Source: UBA7803 sp034522075
GTDB taxonomy: Bacteria; Pseudomonadota; Gammaproteobacteria; Pseudomonadales; Azotimanducaceae
NCBI GenBank assembly: GCA_034522075.1
Contig: JAXHLO010000026.1
Location: forward strand, 120,322-184,321
DNA length: 64,000 bases
Direction of reading: 5' to 3'
The notes beneath the pieces were generated by a model, which had not been told where the DNA came from, searched no databases, and saw only the letters and a program-made list of their open reading frames with translations. Numbering within the stretch: position 1 is the first letter of the stretch; the number at the start of each line of letters is the position of its first letter. This document shows positions 34,477-45,569 of the stretch, piece by piece. The position numbers were made by a program, and so were the translations under genes.

Positions 34477-34965
34477 ATGGAAGACCAACCCCCGGAAGTG
34501 CTCATGCGTGGGCTGCTGCGGGCCTACTACTGGATGGACGAAAGCCTCCAGAATGGCCTCATTCAGGCCGGCTTCCAGCCCCGCACGCGAACGCAGACGA
34601 TGATCCTCATCAACATCTCCAATGGCATTACCCGTGCGGCTGAACTGGCCCGGGTGCTGGGTGTGAGCCGACAGGCCATCCAGCAGCAGATCAACGAACT
34701 CGAGCGTGATCAACTGGTCACGCAGATTCCCGACCCCGAAGACCGTCGGGCCAATCGCATCGTGTTCAGCGAACAGGGCTCACAGCTCATCAATGCGGCA
34801 CTGGCCACGCTGCGGCAGGCGGAGCAGGCCCTGGCCATGCGCCTGGGCTATGACACGGTTCGCCATCTGCGCAATGCCCTCACAGACGATTGGGGCGAGG
34901 TCATCGGCGGTCAGCACCCGCGCGGCCGCAAGCGGTCTACGGCTGAGCGCAGCGCCGCAAGCTGA
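34477..34965 (+). CDS. MarR family transcriptional regulator
   Basis: 162 residues. The winged helix-turn-helix shows GITRAAELARVLGVSRQAIQQQINELERDQL (about residues 50-80), followed by a wing with PDPEDRRANRIVFSE, where DxRxxR is the family hallmark. N- and C-terminal helices form the dimerisation domain. The C-terminal tail is basic. It is divergent from the nitroreductase gene, which is its most likely target together with itself. Confidence 0.87.
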   Translation: MEDQPPEVLMRGLLRAYYWMDESLQNGLIQAGFQPRTRTQTMILINISNGITRAAELARVLGVSRQAIQQQINELERDQLVTQIPDPEDRRANRIVFSEQGSQLINAALATLRQAEQALAMRLGYDTVRHLRNALTDDWGEVIGGQHPRGRKRSTAERSAAS

Positions 34966-35119
34966 GCACTAGAGGCCCGGCGGACACGCGCCCCGGCTCG
35001 CTACGGCCATAAGCGGTTTTGTGATCTGATGCACAGCAGATTTGTGCGGCCTGGCCGGACGAAATGCGTTTTCCTGCATACCCTCAAGGGGTCTATTCGT
35101 TTCGTCAGGACGCTTGTGC

Positions 35120-36994
35120 ATGGTCGGGATGCTTCGCCCGCTGGTCAATCTGCTCGGTGCCATATGCGCACTGGCCCTGCTCGGCATCCTGCTGCTGGCA
35201 TCCAGCGGCGGCGACGACGAGCGCCAGCGTCAGCTCGACCATGGCCTGCGGGAACTGCGCGAGATCAGCACGGCCATTCAATCCGAAGTGGTCACGGCCG
35301 ACGGACTCGAACTCGACGTTACCGACCGCTTCCGCGCCCTGGAACTGGCCTTCGGCTCGGCGGCTGAACGACTCGACGATCTGGCGGCCGCTGCCCAGCG
35401 CGAGCAGCAGGGCATGATACGCCCCGCCCGTCACGCCGCGTTCAATCTGTTCAACACCATCGATGCGTCGAACCGGGAGCGGGTACCGCCCGGGGAACTG
35501 GCGGCGCGGCTCGACGAACTGACCGCCGAGGCCGATGTGATCCAGGCCGACGTGAGCGCATTCTCCCGCGATCAGCGCGGCTACCTGGGGCAGCGCGATG
35601 CCGTCCAGGAGCAGGGACGCGACGTGGTCAGACGTCTGCGTCAGCGCGGCCATGAGACTGCCGCGGACGCCGCATTCGCCGGCCTGCAGCAAGCCCTCGA
35701 CCGGGTGCGCCGCAGCACGGCAGCCGATACCGGTGCCGTGGAATCGACCCTGCAGCGCCTGCGTCAGATCAGCGTGCCGGGAGACAGCCTGGGCGAGGAG
35801 CTGCAGAGCCTGACCGGAGAGGTCTCGGAACTGCTGGATCTGCGCCTGGCCGCCAACGATCACCTCAACCGGCTGACTGCCAGCCCGCTTCCGGAAATGG
35901 CTGAATCTCTGCGCGAACTCGTCGGTGGAGACCATCTGTATACCCTGCGGACCGTGAGTGACGCACGCGTGCTGCTCAACGTCTACACCCTCATGCTGCT
36001 GCTGTTTCTCGTCTACTTCGGTGTGCGGCTCGCGCGCAATCACCAGGTTCTCAACCGCTCCCACGCTCTGCTCGAGGAACGCGTGAAAGAGCGCACACAG
36101 GATCTCGAAACCGCCTATGACGAGCTCAAGGAATCTCAGGTTCAGCTCGTCCAGGCGGAAAAGATGTCTTCTCTCGGTCAGCTCGTGGCCGGGGTCGTGC
36201 ACGAGATCAACACGCCTTTGCTGTACGTGATGAACAACACCGAGATGACTCACGAGACGATCACCGAAGTGGAACGTGACCTGCAGCCTTTGCGTGAGCT
36301 CGTCGAGTGCCTGAAGCAGCCGGAGTTGCCGAAGGATCAGGTGCGCGAGCTGCTGGAGAACCTGCGCTCGTCACTGGACAGCGATGCCCTGGCCGAAAGC
36401 CTGCAGGAGATCGCGTCGCTGACTGCCGACAGCCGGGAAGGTCTGGAAGACATCGATGCACTGGTCAAGAGCCTGAAAGATTTCTCGCGTCTCGACCGCG
36501 CCACCTTCGATCGCTTCGACGTGCGCGACGGGCTCGAGAAGACCCTGCTCATCACCAAGAATCTGCTCAAGTACGGCATCGAGGTGGAACGCGACTTCCG
36601 CGACGTGCCGGACATTCTGTGTGCGCCCTCGCGCGTCAATCAGGTGTTCATCAACCTGGTCACCAATGCGGCTCAGGCCATGGATGGCGAAGGGAAGCTG
36701 CAGATCGGCACTTATGCCGATGATGACGGCTGGGTGCACGTGGAAATCCGCGACAGCGGCTGCGGCATTCCCGAGGAAAACCTGAACAAGGTCATGGACC
36801 CCTTCTTCACCACCAAGCCGGTAGGCCAGGGCACCGGTCTGGGTCTATCCATCGTCCGCAAGATCATGGACGAGCACCAGGGCAGATTGCTCATCGATTC
36901 CAAAGAAGGTGTCGGCACCAGGATCACCCTGAGCTTTCCCATCGAGGGTGCCGGCCAGATGAACGAGCCCGACGATGCGGCGGAGGCCGCGTAA
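35120..36994 (+). CDS. Membrane sensor histidine kinase
   Basis: 624 residues from the ATG at 35120. A first transmembrane helix lies at about residues 4-26, then a long helical periplasmic region rich in Arg/Glu coiled-coil segments (about 30-280), a second helix at about 292-310 and a cytoplasmic coiled coil (LEERVKERTQDLETAYDELK). The kinase core has the H box VVHEINTPLLYV with phospho-His near 362, N box NLVTNAAQAMDG, G1 DSGCGIPEENLNK, FFTTKP and G2 GTGLGLSIV. About 100 extra residues separate the H and N boxes. It is the first gene of a three-gene operon with the double-receiver regulator that starts directly after its stop. Confidence 0.9.
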   Translation: MVGMLRPLVNLLGAICALALLGILLLASSGGDDERQRQLDHGLRELREISTAIQSEVVTADGLELDVTDRFRALELAFGSAAERLDDLAAAAQREQQGMIRPARHAAFNLFNTIDASNRERVPPGELAARLDELTAEADVIQADVSAFSRDQRGYLGQRDAVQEQGRDVVRRLRQRGHETAADAAFAGLQQALDRVRRSTAADTGAVESTLQRLRQISVPGDSLGEELQSLTGEVSELLDLRLAANDHLNRLTASPLPEMAESLRELVGGDHLYTLRTVSDARVLLNVYTLMLLLFLVYFGVRLARNHQVLNRSHALLEERVKERTQDLETAYDELKESQVQLVQAEKMSSLGQLVAGVVHEINTPLLYVMNNTEMTHETITEVERDLQPLRELVECLKQPELPKDQVRELLENLRSSLDSDALAESLQEIASLTADSREGLEDIDALVKSLKDFSRLDRATFDRFDVRDGLEKTLLITKNLLKYGIEVERDFRDVPDILCAPSRVNQVFINLVTNAAQAMDGEGKLQIGTYADDDGWVHVEIRDSGCGIPEENLNKVMDPFFTTKPVGQGTGLGLSIVRKIMDEHQGRLLIDSKEGVGTRITLSFPIEGAGQMNEPDDAAEAA

Positions 36995-38113
36995 ATGGAA
37001 GCAGCCCGCAAAGCCAACGTCATGTTCGTCGACGACGAGAAGCGCGTCCTGTCGTCCATGCGCGCGCTGTTCCGGCGCGACTACAACGTGCATCTGGCCA
37101 ACTCCGGCAACGAGGCGCTGGAGCTGCTGGAACACCAGGACATGGACGTCATCGTGTCGGACCAACGCATGCCGGGTATGACCGGCGTGGATGTATTGAA
37201 GGCCTGCAAAACCCGCGCACCGCGCGCCATGCGCATTCTGCTCACGGGTTATGCCGACAAAGACGCCATCGAAGCCAGCATCAACGAGGGCGAGGTCTTC
37301 CGCTACCTGACCAAGCCCTGTGCCCGGGACACCCTGCGCGAGACCCTGGCTCTGGCAGTAGATGCTGCCGGTGCCGGCGCTCCGCCGTCCGCAGAACCGC
37401 CGCCGCTCGGCGCTGCCGCCCGTAGTGACAATGAAGCGCTACCAGCACCTCCCGGCCAGTCTTCGGCTACCGCGACAGGCCGGGCACCGGTGGCGCCGCA
37501 AGCCATAGCACCGGACGTTCGATCCGCCGGCCGCCGTTCCACCCTCGACCGGGTGCGCGATACGCTGCAGCGAGGCAACGCTCCCCGGCCGGCAGCCACC
37601 GAACTGATGGTTCTGTCCGCGGATCAGGCTTTTACCCAGGCGCTGGAGGGTGCCCTCGGCATGGCCTATCGCCTGCACGCCGTAGGCTCTATCGAGCAGG
37701 CCATAGACGTGCTGGGCGACAACCCCATCGGCGTGCTGATCACCGACATGGCGATCAACGGCGACGAAGTGCAGTCACTGACCGCCGAACTCAAGCATTG
37801 TGTTCCCGAACTGGTCACCATCGTCGCCAGCGATCACTCCGACGCGCACCGGCTCATCGAACTGATCAACGGCGGCCAGGTGTTCCGCTTTCTACTGAAA
37901 CCGATCAGGCCCAAGCAGACGGCCATCTGGATCGACTCCGCCGTGGGCAAGCATCTGGAGCTGGTGGAGAACCCCAGCCTGCTGGCCCGCCACGCCGTGT
38001 CCGCACCCCGCGATTCGCTGTTTGCTCTGGGTGACCGGCTGCTGCGCAGTATCGCCGGGCGGATGCTGCGGCTGCGGGGTGCCGGATCACCTCAGGGAAG
38101 CGAAGCGCCATGA
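36995..38113 (+). CDS. Response regulator with two receiver domains
   Basis: 372 residues, ATG immediately following the TAA of the kinase gene. Receiver 1 (about 8-125) has FVDDE, phospho-Asp in IVSDQRMPG near 57, LLTGYAD and a C-terminal EVFRYLTKPC. A Pro/Ala-rich linker of about 75 residues follows. Receiver 2 (about 204-330) has ELMVLSADQ, LITDMAINGD and QVFRFLLKPI. It lacks the acidic pair of receiver 1 and is probably a degenerate partner domain. No DNA-binding or enzymatic output domain is present, so it likely acts by protein contact, possibly with the downstream TPR-TonB protein. Confidence 0.87.
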   Translation: MEAARKANVMFVDDEKRVLSSMRALFRRDYNVHLANSGNEALELLEHQDMDVIVSDQRMPGMTGVDVLKACKTRAPRAMRILLTGYADKDAIEASINEGEVFRYLTKPCARDTLRETLALAVDAAGAGAPPSAEPPPLGAAARSDNEALPAPPGQSSATATGRAPVAPQAIAPDVRSAGRRSTLDRVRDTLQRGNAPRPAATELMVLSADQAFTQALEGALGMAYRLHAVGSIEQAIDVLGDNPIGVLITDMAINGDEVQSLTAELKHCVPELVTIVASDHSDAHRLIELINGGQVFRFLLKPIRPKQTAIWIDSAVGKHLELVENPSLLARHAVSAPRDSLFALGDRLLRSIAGRMLRLRGAGSPQGSEAP

Positions 38114-39513
38114 ACAACACCGCCACACTCGAAGAACTTTCTTCCGGTCAGGGGCGTATCGGCGACAGCTTCGGCCTCGCAGCCTGGGCTGCGGTGATCG
38201 GCGTGCTGCTGGCATGGTGGCTGATCAAATCCGAGACGCCCGAGCAGGTCCAGCAGGGCATGGGCATCACCCATGTGCTCAGCACACCGCTGACCCAGGT
38301 CAATCAGAGCAATCTGTCGCTGACGGAGCGCGGCGACACGGCCTTCGCGGCCGGCGACATCATCTCGCCCAGCGGCGACAACGCGCTGTACTACTATCAG
38401 CAAGCCCTGGCGACCGCGCCGGCAGACAACGCAGCCCGGCAGGGCCTGAGCCAGGTCATCGAATACCTGCTCAACGAAGCCGAATCCGCCATCTTCCACA
38501 GTGACTATGACCAGGCGCGGCAGAATGCCGCCCGGGTACTCGACATCGACCCGGACAATGAGCACGCGCTCGGCGTCAATGAGCGGGCGCAACGGCTCAA
38601 GCGCGTGGAAGCACTGCTCAATCAGGCCGTGGCTCTCTATGCCAGGGGGCAATTGACCGCACCGGAGGGCGACAACGCAGCCGCCGTCTACGCCCAGGTG
38701 CTGCAACTCGACCCGGGCAACGAGGCAGCCCGTCAGGGTCTCGAATCCGTGGTGCAGCGGGTCGTGGCCAATGCGGAGTCGGCCATGTACGCCGGCAACA
38801 TCGAGCAGGGCCGTGCCTATCTGCGTCAGGCCATGGCCATCAATCCGGATGCGCCGGGCATCAATACGCTGCGCCAGACGGAATCGAATCTGCGGGAACT
38901 CAAGCAGAGCCAGCAGGTGAAGGAACAGCTTCTCGCCGCCGCCGAAGCGCTGCAGCAGGATCGGCTGATGCCGCCGGACATGCCCAATGCCTTCACGCTG
39001 TATGAAAAAGTGCTGGCAGTGGAACCGGATTCCGCCGCAGCCAGGCGCGGCCTGGAACTGGTCCGGTCAGGGCTCCTTGACCGCGCCCGGACACTGCTGG
39101 CCGCCGACGACATGGCTGCGACCCGCAGGCACCTCGACGCCGCGGACCAGGCCGGCGCCAGCGGCAGCGCCATCGCCGAATTGCGGGAACAGGCCGACCA
39201 CCGCCAGCGCCTGCTCGATGCCCAGGCCGGCAGATTCGAAAACCTCTACGCCCTGTCGGATCTGACGGCAATTCGTCAGCAGGCACCAAGCTTTCCCCGG
39301 ACGGCACCACGCGGCGCCTCCGGGTCGGTGGAAATGCACATGACCGTCACCGAGGCCGGCGACGTACGCGACATCGAAGTGCTCGGCAGCCCGCGTGACT
39401 ATTTCGAACGGGCGGCCGTGGCAGCGGTGCGCAACTGGCGCTTCGAACCGTTCCGCGAGAACGGCAGGGCCATTCCGGTGCGAGTCGCCCTGCGCGTCAC
39501 CTTCCAGGGCTGA
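38110..39513 (+). CDS. TPR protein with C-terminal TonB domain
   Basis: 467 residues. Overlaps the response regulator gene by four bases. One transmembrane helix (about 23-41) puts the rest in the periplasm. Residues 70-370 are tetratricopeptide-like repeats with recurring patterns such as YYQQALATAPADNAARQGL, ARVLDIDPDNEHAL and VLQLDPGNEAARQGL. The last 85 residues are a TonB C-terminal domain: SGSVEMHMTVTEAGDVRDIEVLGSP, AAVAAVRNWRFEPF, RVALRVTFQG. It may energise a specific outer-membrane receptor or couple the kinase system to one. ExbB/ExbD are not nearby. Confidence 0.87.
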   Translation: MNNTATLEELSSGQGRIGDSFGLAAWAAVIGVLLAWWLIKSETPEQVQQGMGITHVLSTPLTQVNQSNLSLTERGDTAFAAGDIISPSGDNALYYYQQALATAPADNAARQGLSQVIEYLLNEAESAIFHSDYDQARQNAARVLDIDPDNEHALGVNERAQRLKRVEALLNQAVALYARGQLTAPEGDNAAAVYAQVLQLDPGNEAARQGLESVVQRVVANAESAMYAGNIEQGRAYLRQAMAINPDAPGINTLRQTESNLRELKQSQQVKEQLLAAAEALQQDRLMPPDMPNAFTLYEKVLAVEPDSAAARRGLELVRSGLLDRARTLLAADDMAATRRHLDAADQAGASGSAIAELREQADHRQRLLDAQAGRFENLYALSDLTAIRQQAPSFPRTAPRGASGSVEMHMTVTEAGDVRDIEVLGSPRDYFERAAVAAVRNWRFEPFRENGRAIPVRVALRVTFQG

Positions 39514-39527
39514 ACCGCAACAGCAGA

Positions 39528-40887
<1,360 letters not shown>

Positions 40888-40891
<4 letters not shown>

Positions 40892-41196
40892 GAACGGCCC
40901 TCCCCCCTGGCCGGAGCTTGTTGTTTCTTCTTGAACATGCCCAGCATGCGGTTGGTGACCATGTAGCCGCCCACCACGTTGATCGTGGCAAAGGTCACGG
41001 CCAGCACGCCGAGTACTGTGGCCATACTGCCGGCGCCCGCTCCCGCGGAAGTCAGCGCGCCAACCAGCGTAATGCCGGAAATGGCGTTGGCGCCGGACAT
41101 CAGCGGCGTATGCAACGTCGCCGGCACTTTCGAAATCAACTCGAAGCCGAGGAAGATGGAAAGCATCAACACCAGGCCTAAAAATACCGCTTCCAT
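40888..41196 (-). CDS. pntAB: NAD(P) transhydrogenase subunit alpha part 2 (membrane subunit)
   Basis: 102 residues with three transmembrane helices: FLGLVLMLSIFLGFELI, a GITLVGALTS segment and VLGVLAVTFATINVVGGY. The KVPATLHTPLMSGANAISG loop is diagnostic of the small alpha-2 subunit that helps form the proton channel. The stop overlaps the pntB start by four bases, and pntAA is 12 bases upstream. The split AA/AB/B form resembles that of Rhodospirillum and differs from the two-gene E. coli form. Confidence 0.93.
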
Positions 41197-41208
41197 GAGA
41201 TCCCCCGC

Positions 41209-42336
41209 TTACAGATTCTTGATGGTTTCGTTGACGATGGCGCCATCCCGGGTGATGACGCAGCTTTTGACGATCTCGTCTTCCGGGTCGAGATCGAGCA
41301 CTTTCTCTTCTTCGTCCCAGAACTCGCCAATGAGGTTGAACAGATTGGCCGAATACATGTCGCTGGCATTGCGCGCCACCTGAGACGGCAGATTACCCTG
41401 CCCGATGATCTTCACCCCGTTCACGTCGACGATTTCGTCGAGCTGTGACCCCTCTACGTTGCCGCCGGTCTCCACGGCCATGTCGACCACCACGCTGCCC
41501 GGCTGCATGGCCCGGACCATATCAGCGGAGACGATCTGCGGTGCCGCCCGTCCGAACACCTGTGCCGTGGTAATGACCACGTCGGACTGGGCAATGACTT
41601 TCTTCTGCCCTTCCTTCTGCATTTCGATCTGCTCGGCCGTGAGCTCTTTGGCGTAGCCCTGATCGGTCTGTCCCGTTTCGCCGAGATCGATCTCGACGAA
41701 TTTGGCTCCCAGCGACTGCACCTGCTCCGCCACCACCGGCCGGGTATCGAAAGCCTCCACCCGCGCCCCGAGCCGCTTGGCCGTGGCAATGGCCTGCAGA
41801 CCGGCGACACCGGCACCAATGACGAAAACCCGGGCCGGCGCAATGGTGCCGGCGGGTGTCATCATCATGGGCAGAATCTTCGGGGAGTGATAGGCCGCCT
41901 GGATCACCGTGACGTAACCCGCCAGGTTCGCTTGAGAGGACAGCGCGTCCATCTTCTGAGCACGGGTGCTGCGCGGGATCATCTCCATGGAGATCGCCGT
42001 CACGCGCTTTTCCGCCAGCTTTTCCACCAGAGGTTTTTCGTTGAACGGGTCGAGAAAGCTCACGTGCACAGCGCCGGACTTGAGCAGATCCACGTCCTCC
42101 GGGCTGGGTTTGCGCACCCTCAGTACGATGTCGGCTGAGTTGAGCAGCGCCTCATGGCCCTCGGCGATCGTGGCGCCGGCCTCTACATAGGCATCATCGG
42201 GGAATCCGGCCTCGACGCCGCATTGCGATTCCACTGACACATCGAAGCCGGCACTGATGAGCTTCTTGACCGTCAGCGGTACCAGCGCTGCGCGGCGCTC
42301 GCCCGGCCACGTCTCTTTGGGCACACCGATCAGCAT
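41209..42336 (-). CDS. pntAA: NAD(P) transhydrogenase subunit alpha part 1 (NAD-binding)
   Basis: 375 residues of domain I, which binds NAD(H) and exchanges hydride with PntB. MLIGVPKETWPGERRAALVP starts the alanine-dehydrogenase/PntA fold. The Rossmann motif is GAGVAGLQAIATAKRLGA with VEAFDTRP (about 172-200), and a mobile-loop-like segment lies around DLGETGQTDQGYAKELT. It ends with DGAIVNETIKNL, without the membrane part, which is the separate pntAB gene. First gene of the pnt operon, divergent from the TRAP transporter. Confidence 0.93.
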   Translation of the reverse strand: MLIGVPKETWPGERRAALVPLTVKKLISAGFDVSVESQCGVEAGFPDDAYVEAGATIAEGHEALLNSADIVLRVRKPSPEDVDLLKSGAVHVSFLDPFNEKPLVEKLAEKRVTAISMEMIPRSTRAQKMDALSSQANLAGYVTVIQAAYHSPKILPMMMTPAGTIAPARVFVIGAGVAGLQAIATAKRLGARVEAFDTRPVVAEQVQSLGAKFVEIDLGETGQTDQGYAKELTAEQIEMQKEGQKKVIAQSDVVITTAQVFGRAAPQIVSADMVRAMQPGSVVVDMAVETGGNVEGSQLDEIVDVNGVKIIGQGNLPSQVARNASDMYSANLFNLIGEFWDEEEKVLDLDPEDEIVKSCVITRDGAIVNETIKNL

Positions 42337-42437
42337 GCAATCCCCCTCTGTCTAACCTGCACGAATGGTGCATCGCGCAAAAGATGGCAACCTAGCCAAT
42401 TGTCACGGCAAACACAACTGCTGGATTGTGAGGCTTC

Positions 42438-42466
42438 TTGCAACGACCGGCTACTGTTCAGACAAT
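42438..42466 (+). promoter_or_regulatory. Putative sigma-70 promoter of the TRAP transporter operon
   Basis: TTGCAA (42438-42443), 17-base spacer, GACAAT (42461-42466), about 47 bases before the start of the solute-binding protein gene. Confidence 0.45.
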
Positions 42467-42513
42467 CCGACGGTCTGCGGCAACCCATCCTGAAGCCGCG
42501 TGAAGGGGAAGAC

Positions 42514-43644
42514 ATGAGTGGCGCAGCGCTGAGCCATCGGGCAGCCGCAACGGCGGTGGTGATCGCATTTCTAATCGGGCTCATCGGCAGTCTGGCCCTG
42601 CGGCCACCGGGCGGCGCTACGAGCACGGCCGATGATCCCGAAGCTGCCGGCGGCTTCGGCACGGACACGCGGCTGCGCTGGCGGGTCCCGGTGGCCTTCG
42701 CCACCAATCTGCCGGCGCTGGGCGACAACGCCCTGTACGTCAGCGAGACGCTGCGCGCCGTGAGCGGTGACACGGTGCGCCTGGACATTTACGAACCAGC
42801 GGAAATCGTTCCGCCGTTCTCCATAACCGATGCCGTACGCGACGGCAAAGTGGAAGCGGGCTACACCTGGCTAGGCTACGACCAGGGCAAGATCCCCGCC
42901 TCTACCCTGCTCGGCGCGGTGCCGTTCGGTATGGAACCCTGGGAATATTCCGCCTGGTGGTTCGAAGCCGGCGGCCGGGAACTCGGCGAGGCGCTCTATC
43001 ACAAGTACAACGCCCACCCATTGTTCTGCGGTATCACCGGGCCGGAGACAGCCGGGTGGTTCCGCGTGCCGGTCGAATCCCTGGCCGACATCCGCGGTCT
43101 GAAAATCCGCTTCGCCGGCCTTGGCGGCAAGGTGCTGGAGCGTGCCGGCGCATCGGTGACCATGCTGCCCGGCGGCGAAATCTTCCAGGCTCTGGAGAAG
43201 GGCGCCATCGATGCCACCGAGTACGCCCTGCCGGTGGTGGATCAGCTTCTCGGCTTCAGCCGCATAGCGCCGTACAACTATTATCCCGGCTGGCACCAGC
43301 CTTCCACGGCAGCTCACCTACTGGTGAACCTGCAACGCTGGCGAGCCCTGGCGCCATCCACCCAGGCCCTGCTCGAGACCGTCTGCAGCGCCGGCGTGAC
43401 GCGCAACCTGGCCCGCTCGGAAGGCCTGCAGGGGCCGGTGGTCCGGGATTTCGCCGACCGCGGCGTCGACGTGGAAACCCTGCCGACCGGCGTATTGCGG
43501 GAACTGGAATCGATTACCCAAGACGTGCTCGCCGAAGAAGCAGCGGCAGACGAGGATTTTGCGCGTATCCATGAGTCTCAGCAGCGTTTCCGCGAGGACT
43601 ACAGCCACTGGAAATCGCGCGCCTATCTGCCGCGGGATTTCTGA
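42514..43644 (+). CDS. TRAP transporter substrate-binding protein (DctP family)
   Basis: 376 residues from the ATG at 42514, preceded by GAAGGGGA. An N-terminal hydrophobic signal/anchor (about 11-30) is followed by the periplasmic binding fold. The family Arg that salt-bridges a carboxylate is expected in SLADIRGLKIRFAGLGGKVLERAGA (about 190-215). LPGGEIFQALEKGAIDATEY and YYPGWHQPSTAAHLLVN are characteristic of the TakP/2-oxo-acid-type branch of DctP proteins. It delivers a carboxylic acid to the DctQM permease that follows with overlapping starts. Confidence 0.9.
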   Translation: MSGAALSHRAAATAVVIAFLIGLIGSLALRPPGGATSTADDPEAAGGFGTDTRLRWRVPVAFATNLPALGDNALYVSETLRAVSGDTVRLDIYEPAEIVPPFSITDAVRDGKVEAGYTWLGYDQGKIPASTLLGAVPFGMEPWEYSAWWFEAGGRELGEALYHKYNAHPLFCGITGPETAGWFRVPVESLADIRGLKIRFAGLGGKVLERAGASVTMLPGGEIFQALEKGAIDATEYALPVVDQLLGFSRIAPYNYYPGWHQPSTAAHLLVNLQRWRALAPSTQALLETVCSAGVTRNLARSEGLQGPVVRDFADRGVDVETLPTGVLRELESITQDVLAEEAAADEDFARIHESQQRFREDYSHWKSRAYLPRDF

Positions 43645-44165
43645 TGCTGCCGGACACCCGCGTATCCAGAGTCATCGACCCATTGCTCGCCGCCATCGGC
43701 CGCGGCATCTCCTGGGTATGGCTGATTCTGCTCGTCATCATCGTGGTCAACGTGGTGCTGCGCTACGTCTTCGGTGAGGGGCGCATCGAGTTTGAGGAGA
43801 TTCAGTGGCACCTGTACTCCGTGGGCTTTCTGCTCGGGCTGTCCTACGCTTACATCAGCGATGCCCACATCCGGGTAGACGTGCTGCACGAACGCCTGCG
43901 TCCGCGCACACGCGCCTGGATCGAGTTGTACGGCATCGTCGTGCTGCTGCTTCCCTTCATCGCCCTGGTTCTGATCTACAGCGTACCCTTCGTCGTCCAG
44001 AGCTACGAGGTCGGTGAGGTGTCCCAGGCTCCCGGCGGTCTGCCCTTTCGCTGGCTGATGAAGGCCGTGCTGCCGGCGGGCTTCCTGCTGCTGCTGCTCG
44101 CCGTCATCTCACGCTTGAGCCGCGTCTGGTCGTTTCTGTTCCTGGGCCGGGAAGCAGCCGAGTGA
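43644..44165 (+). CDS. TRAP transporter small permease (DctQ family)
   Basis: 173 residues with four transmembrane helices. The start ATG shares a base with the TGA of the binding-protein gene. Typical DctQ features are ISWVWLILLVIIVVNVVLRYVFG in helix 1 with the conserved Arg, FEEIQWHLYSVGFLLGLSY, and HIRVDVLHERLRPRTRAWIEL. It pairs with DctM in the sodium-driven carrier. Confidence 0.92.
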   Translation: MLPDTRVSRVIDPLLAAIGRGISWVWLILLVIIVVNVVLRYVFGEGRIEFEEIQWHLYSVGFLLGLSYAYISDAHIRVDVLHERLRPRTRAWIELYGIVVLLLPFIALVLIYSVPFVVQSYEVGEVSQAPGGLPFRWLMKAVLPAGFLLLLLAVISRLSRVWSFLFLGREAAE

Positions 44166-45517
44166 CGGGCAACGAAATCCTCGCGCTGGCCATGTTCGCA
44201 AGCTTCATGGCGCTGGTGTTCACGGGGTTTCCGGTGGCCTGGATACTCGGCGGTCTGGCCGTCGTGTTTACCGCGCTGGCCATCGTTCTGGAGGTGGACT
44301 TCAACGTTCCCATGGGGATGAGCTGGGACTATACGTCCATCACCGTGGACCGCACCTGGAACGTCATGGAGAACTGGGTGATGGTGGCTCTGCCCATGTT
44401 CATTTTCATGGGTCTGCTGCTCGACCGGTCGGGCATAGCCCGGGAACTCATGACCAGTTTCGCGCGGCTGTTCGGCGGGGTACGCGGCGGGCTGGCCATC
44501 ACGGTAACGATCATCGGTGTGCTGCTGGCTGCCACCACGGGCATTATCGGGGCAGCCGTGGTGTTGCTGGCGTTGCTGGGTTTACCCGTCATGCTGCGCG
44601 AGGGCTACGACAAAGCACTGGCCGCCGGCACTGTATGTGCCGTGGGCACCCTGGGCATTCTGATCCCGCCCAGCATCATGCTGGTGCTCATGGCAGACCG
44701 CATGGCCATGAGCGTGGGGGATCTGTTTCTCGGGGCCGTTTTCCCCGGCATGCTGCTCGGCGGTATGTATATCGGTTATCTGCTGATATACGGCTGGCTG
44801 AGGCCGGATGCGGCGCCGGCCGGCCGGCAGGAGCCCATCGATCTGGCCGCCGTGGGTGCACTGTTCCGCGCCATCCTGCCGCCCGCGTTCCTGATTCTGG
44901 CGGTCCTCGGCAGCATATTCATGGGCATAGCTACGCCCACGGAGGCCGCCGGCATGGGGGCCGCGGGTGCCCTGCTGCTGGCTATCCTGAAACGCCAACT
45001 CAACGGCCCCGTGATGCGCGAAGTACTGCAGGAGACCACGCGCACCACGGCCTTCATCTTCGCGGTGCTGCTCGGTGCCACCGCCTTCGCTCTGGTGCTG
45101 CGCGGGCTCGGCGGCGACGCGCTCATCGAAGAGGCGCTGCTCGGCCTGCCGTTCGATGCCAACGGCATCGTCATCTGCATTCTGCTGGCCACTTTTCTGC
45201 TCGGCTTCTTCCTCGACTGGATCGAGTTGACCCTGATCATCCTGCCTCTGGTGTCGCCGGTAGTGATCGGTCTGGGGTTCGACCCCGTCTGGTTCACCGT
45301 CATGTTCGCCGTGTGCCTGCAGACGAGCTTTCTGACGCCGCCGGTCGGCTTCGCCATCTTTTATCTGAAGGGGGTAGCTCCCCCAGGCGTTGATGTAGCC
45401 ACGATCTACCGCGGCGTGCTGCCGTTCATCGCTCTCCAGTTGCTCGGTCTGGTCATACTGTTCAACTGGGAGGCACTGGTGACCTGGTTGCCGGCCCAGG
45501 CATACGGGACACCCTGA
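44162..45517 (+). CDS. TRAP transporter large permease (DctM family)
   Basis: 451 residues from a GTG at 44162 that overlaps the dctQ stop. About twelve helices. Family hallmarks are FMGLLLDRSGIARELM, ATTGIIGAAVVLLALLGLPVM, CAVGTLGILIPPSIMLVL, GIATPTEAAGMGAAGALLLA and the C-terminal LTPPVGFAIFYLKGVAP. It forms the Na+-coupled transport core of the DctPQM system. The size insert between the two halves (DAAPAGRQEPIDL) is normal. Confidence 0.93.
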   Translation: MTGNEILALAMFASFMALVFTGFPVAWILGGLAVVFTALAIVLEVDFNVPMGMSWDYTSITVDRTWNVMENWVMVALPMFIFMGLLLDRSGIARELMTSFARLFGGVRGGLAITVTIIGVLLAATTGIIGAAVVLLALLGLPVMLREGYDKALAAGTVCAVGTLGILIPPSIMLVLMADRMAMSVGDLFLGAVFPGMLLGGMYIGYLLIYGWLRPDAAPAGRQEPIDLAAVGALFRAILPPAFLILAVLGSIFMGIATPTEAAGMGAAGALLLAILKRQLNGPVMREVLQETTRTTAFIFAVLLGATAFALVLRGLGGDALIEEALLGLPFDANGIVICILLATFLLGFFLDWIELTLIILPLVSPVVIGLGFDPVWFTVMFAVCLQTSFLTPPVGFAIFYLKGVAPPGVDVATIYRGVLPFIALQLLGLVILFNWEALVTWLPAQAYGTP

Positions 45518-45569
45518 GCCGTCATAGTCGTGTAGTCTGGCCCCTGGTCATTTCCAGGTCAGCCCCGCC

